Assembly: GCA_002440975.1 (NCBI GenBank) | Contig: DJWN01000130.1 | Coordinates: 517-29,961 of the forward strand | Length of the DNA stretch: 29,445 nucleotides | Reading direction: 5' to 3' | Source: Bacteroidales bacterium UBA6229 | GTDB lineage: Bacteria > Bacteroidota > Bacteroidia > Bacteroidales > F082 | Shown: positions 17,801 to 23,582 of the stretch, in pieces | Position numbering within the stretch: position 1 is the stretch's first letter | Layout: each line of letters begins with the position of its first letter | Made by a program: the position numbers and the translations under genes | The notes under the pieces: model-generated | Databases searched by the model: none | The model's input: only the letters and a program-made list of their open reading frames with translations | Told to the model about the DNA's origin: nothing

Positions 17801-18132
17801 ACCCGTTTTGAAACGGGAATGCCCTCGGTTAAAAGCCTGTGAAAAGCTTCATTATTTGCCAATAGTTCGGGCGAAGCAATACGCTGGACTTCCTTTATCG
17901 CTTCGGTTTGTGCATCGGCAGGAATGGATTTGTTTATGCGTTTTACGGCTTTTTGGAGGCGGTGAAGCAACAAAACCTGCTCGTAGGATTCGCGTTGGTC
18001 ACCACCTGCCTGCGCTGAAGCTTCGGCAGGCAGGTCGGGAGCAATATTTGGTGCATAAATATATTCGTAACCGAGTTTGTCCAATAATTCAATTGCAAAT
18101 TCTTCAATGTTATGTTCTGTAATTCGGGTCAT
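14851..18132 (-). CDS. hsdR: Type I restriction enzyme, R subunit (HsdR)
   Basis: A 1093-residue ATP-dependent DNA translocase and endonuclease. The N-terminal PD-(D/E)xK nuclease is visible as RPDVILFVNGIPLVVIELKN (Asp151, Glu165, Lys167). The SF2 motor has Walker A HTQGSGKS (343-350), motif II DEAH (457-460), motif III FTGTP, and motif VI QAIARVNRVY. A helical C-terminal domain follows that docks on HsdM/HsdS. Length and order are normal, so the enzyme looks active. Two in-frame palindrome-encoded inserts are present, PDLPAEASAQAGGD near residue 33 and PDPPARGSTRAGNG near residue 428, neither in a catalytic motif. It is the last gene of the operon, starting 1 nt after the stop of the DUF1828/DUF1829 gene. 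Downstream is repeat copy 4. Confidence 0.95.
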   Translation of the reverse strand: MTRITEHNIEEFAIELLDKLGYEYIYAPNIAPDLPAEASAQAGGDQRESYEQVLLLHRLQKAVKRINKSIPADAQTEAIKEVQRIASPELLANNEAFHRLLTEGIPVSKRVDGDDRGDRVWLIDFKNPYNNDFVVANQFTVVENNNNKRPDVILFVNGIPLVVIELKNAADENATIHSAFKQIETYKTIIPSLFTYNGFVVISDGLEAKAGSISAGFSRFMAWKSADGKAEASHLVSQLETLILGMLNKETLIDLIRHFIVFEKSKREDPETGIITITTVKKLAAYHQYYAVNRAVESTLRASGFSVEKETPLSMVMESPESYGVSGVKKQPIGDRKGGVVWHTQGSGKSLSMVFYTGKIVLAMDNPTIVVITDRNDLDDQLFDTFAASKQLLRQEPVQAENRTQLKELLKVGSGGVVFTTIQKFQPDPPARGSTRAGNGNVYELLSSRENIVVIADEAHRTQYGFKAKTIDDKNEKGELIGKKIVYGFAKYMRDALPNATYLGFTGTPIENTDVNTPAVFGNYVDIYDIAQAVEDGATVRIYYESRLAKVNLSEEGKKLVDDLDDELDQEDLTDTQKAKAKWTQLEALVGSENRINQIANDIIEHFGQRQAVFEGKGMIVTMSRRIAADLYEAIIKLKPEWHSDELNKGVLKVVMTSSSSDGSKISKHHTTKEQRRTLAERMKNPDDELKLVIVRDMWLTGFDAPSMHTLYIDKPMKGHNLMQAIARVNRVYKDKPGGLIVDYLGIASDLKKALSFYSDAGGKGDPTILQEQAVQLMLEKLEVVSNMYHGFNYEDYFEAETSKKLSMILAAEEHILGLEDGKKRYINEVSALSKAFAIAIPHDQAMDAKDEISFFQAVKARLAKFDSTGSGKTDEEIETTIRQVIDKALVTEKVIDVFDAAGLKKPDISILSEEFLLELKGMEHKNVALEVLKKLLNDEIKSRAKKNLVKSKSLMEMLENAIKKYHNKILTAAEVIEELINLSKDIVEMDSEAKAMGLSDFEYAFYTAVANNDSARELMQKDKLRELAVVLTETIKQNASIDWTIKESVKAKLKVAVKRLLRKYGYPPDMQMLATETVLKQAEMIANELTNK
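16819..16855. repeat. In-frame palindromic insertion in hsdR, element 1
   Basis: ACCTGCCCGCGTGC (16819-16832) is nearly the inverse complement of the following CGTGCAGGCGGGTCAGGT. It encodes the low-complexity residues DPPARGSTRAGNG between the QKFQPD and NVYELL blocks of HsdR, which are usually much closer together in this family. It resembles element 2 in arm sequence (ACCTG...GC) and in the type of peptide encoded. Confidence 0.55.
18004..18035. repeat. In-frame palindromic insertion in hsdR, element 2
   Basis: Perfect 10-bp arms ACCTGCCTGC (18004-18013) and GCAGGCAGGT (18026-18035) enclose 12 nt that contain GAAGCTTC. It encodes LPAEASAQAGG between APD and the conserved RESYEQVLLL of the HsdR N-terminus. 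A palindrome inserted in frame as a short, charged/small-residue peptide is the pattern known from Rickettsia palindromic elements. Confidence 0.6.
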
Positions 18133-18133
18133 T

Positions 18134-18919
18134 TTATGCGACTAATTTTTCCAACATATCGGGTTGGTGGCGTTGCCCCCATAAAATAAACCCGGCTCCT
18201 TTACTTTCTAAGGCATCCAAATATTCCTGTTTTATTTCTTTGTCCACGTTATTTACAATGGCTAATCCCTTTAATTCTTTTCCAGAAACCTTTTCACGTG
18301 CAGGCTTAATATCTTCCCAACCAAAAAGGAAATTTGGTACATTGATTTTATTTAAAGAATTAAAAGATTTTATAACCAATTCCTTTTGACGGCCAGCAAT
18401 TTGAAAATCAAAAGTAAATTCAATACCTGTAGAACCTTTTGCTATAAACTGAGGGGTGTAGATAATATTCTGCTCATCCAAATAGGCTTTCACATCTTCC
18501 TTAAATAAAGAGGAAACAGTATGCTTTGCCATCATTGCCATGTCGGAAACTTCAGAAATTGCACAAATCAGGTTGTGTTTTTTCTGGTTAAAATCCTTTT
18601 CGGTGCCAATTACCTGTAGTTCATTATTCTCGTTAAGTGTAATTCCATAATTCAAAAAAACCATTTCTAACCATTCCTTCCGTTTGGGAGAACGTAAAAT
18701 TGGAGCACCAGCAAGTTCAAGGTTAGACAAAGTCATACCATCATCGGATAAAATTAGTTTTCCATTATCCAATTTTGCATATATCTCAATATTGTCATTA
18801 AACAAACCAAGGAAAGGTGTTGTGATTGCACTCCATCCGGTTCGTTCATCTTTGGTTGCAACGGTCTTTTCACGCAACCAATTGTAATATTCTTTTATGC
18901 TGTTGTCAATCCAGTTCAT
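18134..18919 (-). CDS. DUF1828/DUF1829 two-domain protein within the R-M operon
   Basis: A 261-residue soluble protein with no signal or membrane segment. The N-terminal half (LREKTVATKDERTGWSAITT ... NGKLILSDDGMTLSNLELAG) matches my recollection of DUF1828: a compact fold with 'D-D-G-x-T-L/I-x-(N/D)-L'. The C-terminal half (VKAYLDEQNIIYTPQFIAKG ... FTFDFQIAGRQKELVIKSFN) matches DUF1829. The biochemical role of this pair of domains is not established. The gene overlaps the preceding 177-aa gene by 4 nt (ATGA), and its stop is 1 nt from the hsdR start, so it must be translated with the R-M genes. It may be an accessory defence or regulatory factor (inference from position only). Confidence 0.75.
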   Translation of the reverse strand: MNWIDNSIKEYYNWLREKTVATKDERTGWSAITTPFLGLFNDNIEIYAKLDNGKLILSDDGMTLSNLELAGAPILRSPKRKEWLEMVFLNYGITLNENNELQVIGTEKDFNQKKHNLICAISEVSDMAMMAKHTVSSLFKEDVKAYLDEQNIIYTPQFIAKGSTGIEFTFDFQIAGRQKELVIKSFNSLNKINVPNFLFGWEDIKPAREKVSGKELKGLAIVNNVDKEIKQEYLDALESKGAGFILWGQRHQPDMLEKLVA

Positions 18920-19449
18920 AATAGCAATTCATTAACAGAAATTTCTGTTTCAATATTAACTGTTTTTGCAAACAATTTTAAAATATTTGCAAAGGTACTA
19001 TTAAAATCAGCACCATTATTTAACTCCTTGATTTCAAATTTATCTATTGATAATGGGACAGCCCACACCAGCGATTTATAACCTTGTACATGGTAATGGA
19101 TGTGGTGTTCGCTATTGGAAAATATTTTGCCTACAAATGGGTGAAATTTCTCCGGTACATGTTCCGATGCAACCTCCGGATTTTTATGCCCGCTGTTATA
19201 ATCAACCCTGAGCAAGCCAGTTTTGCCATCGTTCTCCTGATGATGAAAACTAACCCTGATGCTGTTTTTCTTGCTTTGCTGAATTTCCCATAAAAAGGTA
19301 AACTCGTCGTCTTTTTCCGACACCAACTCAAAGCGGGCATCGAACGGAAACTTTTGGTCAATGGTAAGCTTATCTAAGAGCATATCGTTTTGAACCACCT
19401 TTTTAGGCAGTTTCAGCAGGTATTCGGCTTGTTCGTTGGTTATTTTCAT
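18916..19449 (-). CDS. Uncharacterised 177-aa protein paired with the DUF1828/DUF1829 gene
   Basis: A soluble protein beginning MKITNEQAEYLLKLPKKVVQ and rich in beta-type segments (FTFLWEIQQSKKNSIRVSFH, LLRVDYNSGHKNP). It has a conserved-looking His cluster (EKFHPFVGKIFSNSEHHIHY). I cannot place it with certainty; it recalls the family annotated DUF6978, but this is from memory. It starts 3 nt after the hsdS stop and overlaps the DUF1828/DUF1829 gene by ATGA, so the two are likely a functional pair carried inside the R-M operon. The HxH-rich region could bind metal or be catalytic, but nothing proves it. Confidence 0.7.
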   Translation of the reverse strand: MKITNEQAEYLLKLPKKVVQNDMLLDKLTIDQKFPFDARFELVSEKDDEFTFLWEIQQSKKNSIRVSFHHQENDGKTGLLRVDYNSGHKNPEVASEHVPEKFHPFVGKIFSNSEHHIHYHVQGYKSLVWAVPLSIDKFEIKELNNGADFNSTFANILKLFAKTVNIETEISVNELLL

Positions 19450-19452
19450 AGC

Positions 19453-20604
19453 TTACATTTCAACTGTTACTTCCCCACTCATCAACTTCGGCAACAATGT
19501 GTCACGCAAGGCAGTTAGGGTGCGGATTTGAGTTTGGTTTATTAATATTTTGAAAAAAAATGGTTTTATTGATTCTTCAAATTGTATAATGTTTTCTTCT
19601 TTGGGCAGAGAGATAGAAATGCCTTTAAAAGTGTCTGTAGTAATTGTATCAAAAACACTTCCATATGCTGCTGATTGCAATTCATCTACTGAATGAGCAA
19701 CAAGCAAATACGTAAAAAAGAAGCAATCCTTATATCTTGGCAAAATCCCATAATTTGACTGACTGTAAGCCATAGGTTCTGATAGTAAACAATATTTGCC
19801 AACTGTACCTCTTGCAGAAATAACTGTTGAAAATTTAGGTAAAAGTTTGGCTGAGCTATTTCTTAACCCCAATTCTGTTATTGTTTTTTCTGAACTGACT
19901 ACAAAGTTTTTGTGATTTCTTGCAATATCACCTCCTGAAAGCCATTCTATATTTCCATTCCAATATTCATTAATAATTGTTTTCGGTGTTCCTCCACCTA
20001 CTAATTCAATAGCATCATATAAGGAAATCTCCTCCCAATCCTCCTTCGCTTCTTCCACAAACCACTGCCTAAAAAGCGTTTCCGCCATTTTTTCGAGGGT
20101 GGCGTTTTGGCGGTGGAGCAGGTCTATTTTGTCATCGAGACAGGAGAGGATATAGGCGATGGATTTTTGCTCGCTGAATGGGGGAATATTCCAAATAGTA
20201 TTTTTCAAAAAATTCCAATCTGCCCTCGGCATACGAGTTCCGCCTTCTCCGCTATCAGCAAGATTTACAAAATCCCAGTTTGCTAAAAAATAAAATAAAA
20301 AATTTTGGTTAAATCCTTCTTTAGCCCTTAACACCCAAATATCAGTTGAGCAAATACCATCAAAATCAGGCTTTATAACTTTTCTGAAATATACTCTCAG
20401 TTTACCAAAAAGTACATCATTTGATTTGAAAAGAAACTTATTACTTGTTACATCTGTTGATTTTCCAATACCGTTTAACCTAAGTGTTCCTTGTTCAATG
20501 TGTTCTAAGCCAACATAACATATATTTTCAGAGCCATCAGGGATATATGTGTCCTTTATTAGTTCTGTAATGTCAATCAGTTTATATTCTTTCCACTCAC
20601 TCAT
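19453..20604 (-). CDS. hsdS: Type I restriction enzyme, specificity subunit (HsdS)
   Basis: A 383-residue DNA-recognition subunit with the two-fold TRD/conserved-region layout. TRD1 is at about 1-145. The first spacer helix follows the block IPPFSEQKSIAYILSCLDDK and LHRQNATLEKMAETLFRQWF (about 150-190). TRD2 begins with WEEISLYDAIELVGGGTPKT (about 197-345), and the C-terminal helix ends QTQIRTLTALRDTLLPKLMS. Length is normal and both target-recognition domains appear complete, so a bipartite recognition sequence is expected; it cannot be read from the sequence. The start overlaps the end of the DinD-like fusion gene by 8 nt. No inverted repeats or second hsdS fragment that would suggest phase variation are visible. 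Confidence 0.93.
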   Translation of the reverse strand: MSEWKEYKLIDITELIKDTYIPDGSENICYVGLEHIEQGTLRLNGIGKSTDVTSNKFLFKSNDVLFGKLRVYFRKVIKPDFDGICSTDIWVLRAKEGFNQNFLFYFLANWDFVNLADSGEGGTRMPRADWNFLKNTIWNIPPFSEQKSIAYILSCLDDKIDLLHRQNATLEKMAETLFRQWFVEEAKEDWEEISLYDAIELVGGGTPKTIINEYWNGNIEWLSGGDIARNHKNFVVSSEKTITELGLRNSSAKLLPKFSTVISARGTVGKYCLLSEPMAYSQSNYGILPRYKDCFFFTYLLVAHSVDELQSAAYGSVFDTITTDTFKGISISLPKEENIIQFEESIKPFFFKILINQTQIRTLTALRDTLLPKLMSGEVTVEM

Positions 20605-21835
20605 TTGTCTTAATCTTTAAAAGGTTAGCTAATACAGTTTCTGTTATCCCTTCCATTTTAGAAAAAGCAAACCATTTTTTGCCTAAATCTTTCAGGGAAG
20701 CTCCAAGGTGGTAGAGTTCTTTTTCGTCCAGTATCAAAAAGCGGTCATGGGCTTCGGTAAATTCAATCACCCTTATTTCGGGGTATTGGCTGTTGTGCTT
20801 TTGCAGGTCTAATTGCAGTTGTTTAGAAATGCCTTTGGTGTAAATGGTAGCGCTTACATTTTTGCTGCGCTTAGCCAACAGTGTCAATACGGTTTCATCC
20901 ACATAGTTGTCAATCAGCATAATGCTATTACTCGCCTTTTTGATGATGTCGGCCACAAATACATAGGCATCAAATATTTGCCCATCGAAAAATATACCTT
21001 GGTTGGAACTACTGTTTTTTTGTTCTAATGATTTAAAAACCTGTTCAAATTTTTGATCTGTCTCAATTTGCTTAATTTCAATACGATCAAGCCGTTGCAG
21101 CATTAAAGCGTCATTAGCTATTATTTTTCTCATTTCTATAAACGCCCGGATAATTTGAAGACTAACTTCAACAGCAACTTTAGTACGCAGCACAGCCGAA
21201 AGCATGGCAACTCCTTGTTCGGTAAAAGCAAATGGTTTTGCTCCTCCAAAATAACTTTTTGAGGGTATCACAAGTTGTGATACCATATTATCTATTTGTT
21301 TGTATGTTAGTTCAAACATAAAATCAGAAGGGAATCTTTCTATATTTCTTTTTACGGCTTGCTTTAGTGTTCTGGTATTCGTTTGATAAAGTAAAGCCAA
21401 ATCCCTGTCAAGTATAATATATTGACCATCAATTCTATAAATGAAATTTATAACATTGCTATTGTTACGCACTATAGCATTGATTTGATTTGCAAAATAG
21501 GTTTGCCCCAAAGCCACAACCTCCTTACCCGGATCGGCATTTTGAACAATCAGATAACAGGCATACCGGGATAGTTTAACGCTTTCGACCTCACGCTGTG
21601 CCGTTTTTCCAAGGGTTATCATTTCGAGGATATCCTCGAAATGATCGGCTACCTGCTGTCCACTGTTAGCACAAGCTTCCTTTGCCCGTTCTATGACCGG
21701 AATAAAATGTCGGTATTCAGAATATTCCAATGCTTTAGACAAATCTCTGGCACTCCAAAATTCATTACCTTTTTTGTCTGTTTGTCTTATTTCTTCGAAA
21801 AGATTATTGTGTTTATGAGATAATTCTTTTGTCAT
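20597..21835 (-). CDS. DinD-like / ORF6N / phospholipase-D-like fusion protein in R-M operon
   Basis: A 412-residue protein combining three recognisable parts. Residues 10-120 resemble DinD (DNA-damage-inducible protein D, BRO-N-like): FEEIRQTDKKGNEFWSARDL, DHFEDILEMI, SRYACYLIVQNADPGKEVVA. Residues 128-235 are an ORF6N domain of the phage/antirepressor type (YRIDGQYIILDRDLALLY, AVKRNIERFPSDFMFELT, AFTEQGVAMLSAVLRT). After a coiled linker, residues 285-395 look like a PLD-superfamily domain: SIMLIDNYVDETVLTLLAKR, then HDRFLILD (363-370) and YHLGASLKDLGKKWFA. Only one HxD motif is seen, with Asp in place of the usual HxK lysine, so nuclease activity is uncertain; similar domains occur as DNA- or nucleic-acid-sensing modules. 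It starts 3 nt after hsdM and overlaps hsdS by 8 nt. RhuM/DinD-type genes are known guests of type I R-M loci, but this three-part fusion is unusual. Confidence 0.82.
   Translation of the reverse strand: MTKELSHKHNNLFEEIRQTDKKGNEFWSARDLSKALEYSEYRHFIPVIERAKEACANSGQQVADHFEDILEMITLGKTAQREVESVKLSRYACYLIVQNADPGKEVVALGQTYFANQINAIVRNNSNVINFIYRIDGQYIILDRDLALLYQTNTRTLKQAVKRNIERFPSDFMFELTYKQIDNMVSQLVIPSKSYFGGAKPFAFTEQGVAMLSAVLRTKVAVEVSLQIIRAFIEMRKIIANDALMLQRLDRIEIKQIETDQKFEQVFKSLEQKNSSSNQGIFFDGQIFDAYVFVADIIKKASNSIMLIDNYVDETVLTLLAKRSKNVSATIYTKGISKQLQLDLQKHNSQYPEIRVIEFTEAHDRFLILDEKELYHLGASLKDLGKKWFAFSKMEGITETVLANLLKIKTNE
21618..21645. repeat. 28-bp perfect palindrome inside the DinD-like coding region
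   Basis: ATCATTTCGAGGAT is followed immediately by its exact inverse complement ATCCTCGAAATGAT. It encodes residues 64-73 (DHFEDILEMI) of the fusion protein. It could be an operator-like dyad, a target for a dimeric DNA-binding protein, or an mRNA hairpin at the distal end of the hsdM-proximal transcript. Confidence 0.85.
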
Positions 21836-21838
21836 AAC

Positions 21839-23374
21839 CTATAGTTTAATCTTTGAAAGGTTAGTGGCAATAATGTCATTTAAGCGTGCTTCTTCCTTTA
21901 GCTGTTCATCTAATTCAGCTTTCAGGGCAGTAAAACGTTCGTTAAAATTAAAGTCGTCCTCGTCATCGGGCAATCCAACATACCGACCGGGCGTAAGCAC
22001 ATAGTCTAATTCAGCTACTTTGTAAATTGGAGTAGAAGCACAAAAACCAGCAATGTCTTCATATCTGCCATCGGGGTTTCTCCAGTTATGATAAGTTTCT
22101 GCAATTTTCAGTATATCTTCTTGCGAAAGTTCTTTGGTTCGGCGGTTTATCAAATAGCCTAAGTTTCGGGCATCAATAAACAAAATATCCTTGCTGCGGT
22201 CACGGAATTTGCCATTTGTACGGTTGCGGTTCATAAACCAAAGTGAAGCGGGAATTTGAGTATTTAAGAAAAGCTTTGCTGGCAGGTTTACAATGCAATC
22301 AATCAGGTTGTTTTCAACCAATGCTTTTCGTATATCACCTTCGCCCGAAGTTTTGGTTGTTAGCGAACCTTTAGCCAATACAAAACCTGCTTGTCCGTTG
22401 GGGGCTAAGTGATAAAGAAAATGTTGAATCCAAGCGTAATTTGCGTTTCCAGTTGGCGGTACGCCATATTGCCAACGTCCGTCTTTGCGCAGCAAATCGC
22501 CTCCCCAGTCGCTCACATTAAAAGGTGGGTTGGCAATAATATAATCGGCTTTCAGGTCTTTGTGTGCATCGTTCAAAAATGAGCCTTCGTTGTTCCATTT
22601 TACCTGTGAACTGTCAATACCACGAATAGCAAGGTTCATTTTGCACAATCGCCATGTTGTTTGGTTGCTTTCCTGTCCGTAAATGGAAATATCGTTTATC
22701 TTTCCTTTTCGTTCTTCAACAAATTTTTCCGATTGCACAAACATACCACCTGAACCGCAACAGGGGTCAAATACACGTCCTTGGTATGGTTCTAACATGT
22801 CAACCAACAATTCAACAACACTGCGTGGGGTGTAGAATTGTCCGCCCTTCTTGCCTTCGGCAAGTGCAAATTCACCAAGAAAATATTCGAAAACGTGTCC
22901 GAGTACATCAGCACTTCGGGCTTTGGTATCGCCAAGGGCAATGTTGCCAACCAAGTCAATTAATTCGCCCAAACTTGTCGGGTCGAGATTCTGTCTTGCA
23001 TAAACTTTGGGTAAAACACCTTTCAACGAAGCATTCTCTTTTTCGATGGCATCCATTGCATCGTCAACAAATTTGCCAATATCGGGCTGTTTTGCTTTGG
23101 ATAAAAGCATTTTCCAACGGGCTTCCTGCGGTACAAAGAATATATTTTCGGCTTTGTATTCGTCTTTGTCTTCGGGGTCAGCTCCCTGTGCTTCTTCGGC
23201 CTTCAGTTTAGCAAATAATTCTTCAAAAGCATCAGAGATGTATTTTAGAAAAATCAATCCCAAAACTACATGCTTGTATTCAGCAGCATCAATATTCTTT
23301 CTCAATTTGTCGGCTGCTTTCCAGAGTTGTTTTTCTAAAGGTTCTTCTGTGCCGTTTCCGTTTTTCTTTGCCAT
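21839..23374 (-). CDS. hsdM: Type I restriction enzyme, modification subunit (HsdM)
   Basis: A 511-residue N6-adenine DNA methyltransferase. The N-terminal HsdM domain (LEKQLWKAADKLRKNIDAAE) is followed by the SAM-binding motif I FDPCCGSGGMF (202-212) and catalytic motif IV NPPF (282-285, preceded by YIIA). QFYTPRSVVELLVDML precedes motif I as usual. With HsdS it would methylate and recognise the target; with HsdR it would form the restriction complex. It is the first gene of the six-gene operon and has a -7 element about 45 nt upstream. Its stop is 3 nt from the next start. It appears complete. Confidence 0.95.
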   Translation of the reverse strand: MAKKNGNGTEEPLEKQLWKAADKLRKNIDAAEYKHVVLGLIFLKYISDAFEELFAKLKAEEAQGADPEDKDEYKAENIFFVPQEARWKMLLSKAKQPDIGKFVDDAMDAIEKENASLKGVLPKVYARQNLDPTSLGELIDLVGNIALGDTKARSADVLGHVFEYFLGEFALAEGKKGGQFYTPRSVVELLVDMLEPYQGRVFDPCCGSGGMFVQSEKFVEERKGKINDISIYGQESNQTTWRLCKMNLAIRGIDSSQVKWNNEGSFLNDAHKDLKADYIIANPPFNVSDWGGDLLRKDGRWQYGVPPTGNANYAWIQHFLYHLAPNGQAGFVLAKGSLTTKTSGEGDIRKALVENNLIDCIVNLPAKLFLNTQIPASLWFMNRNRTNGKFRDRSKDILFIDARNLGYLINRRTKELSQEDILKIAETYHNWRNPDGRYEDIAGFCASTPIYKVAELDYVLTPGRYVGLPDDEDDFNFNERFTALKAELDEQLKEEARLNDIIATNLSKIKL

Positions 23375-23418
23375 TTATATTTTTTCTTTTTTAAATTCAA
23401 CAAGTTTCAATTAAAACT

Positions 23419-23426
23419 CAAAAGTA
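23419..23426 (-). promoter_or_regulatory. -7 element of the hsdM operon
   Basis: On the minus strand this reads TACTTTTG, matching TAnnTTTG, with the predicted start about 40 nt before the hsdM ATG. A TTTG lies upstream at 24 nt, longer than the usual 19-21, and falls inside repeat copy 3. The same TACTTTTG box, next to the same repeat, precedes the metal operon. Confidence 0.45.
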
Positions 23427-23435
23427 ACAATTTAG

Positions 23436-23509
23436 CACGGGTGCGTAAGCCAAATTGCAACTCTTTTGCAAGCTTAGGTTTTGAGTGTTGGCTCGTGCGG
23501 GTTTGCAAA
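23436..23509. repeat. Intergenic repeat, copy 3, left part (interrupted by group II intron)
   Basis: CACGGGTGCGTAAGCCAAAT onward aligns with copy 2 from 14055. It contains the palindromic TTGCAACTCTTTTGCAAGC, the GTTGGCTCGTGCGG block and GTTTGCAAA. The match to copy 2 stops at the intron border and resumes at 25387. Confidence 0.7.
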
Positions 23510-23582
23510 GTCGAGTAGGTAAGGGCATTTCAGCCCAAGCCTCTCACAAAACCGTACGTGAAACTCTCGCTTCATACGGCTT
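23510..23582 (-). ncRNA. Group II intron domains V and VI
   Basis: On the minus strand, AGCCGTA (from 23581) pairs with TACGGTT, then a CG bulge, TGAA pairs with TTCA, and the hairpin is closed by a GAGA (GNRA) tetraloop. This is the catalytic domain V shape with its AGC triad. Domain VI follows with GGGC/GCCC and the expected branch-point A region in TTACCTAC. The maturase stop codon lies inside domain V. Confidence 0.85.

Noticed and set aside
22654..23211. 185-residue plus-strand frame opposite hsdM
   Set aside because: Antisense of a well-conserved methyltransferase; composition typical of a shadow frame.
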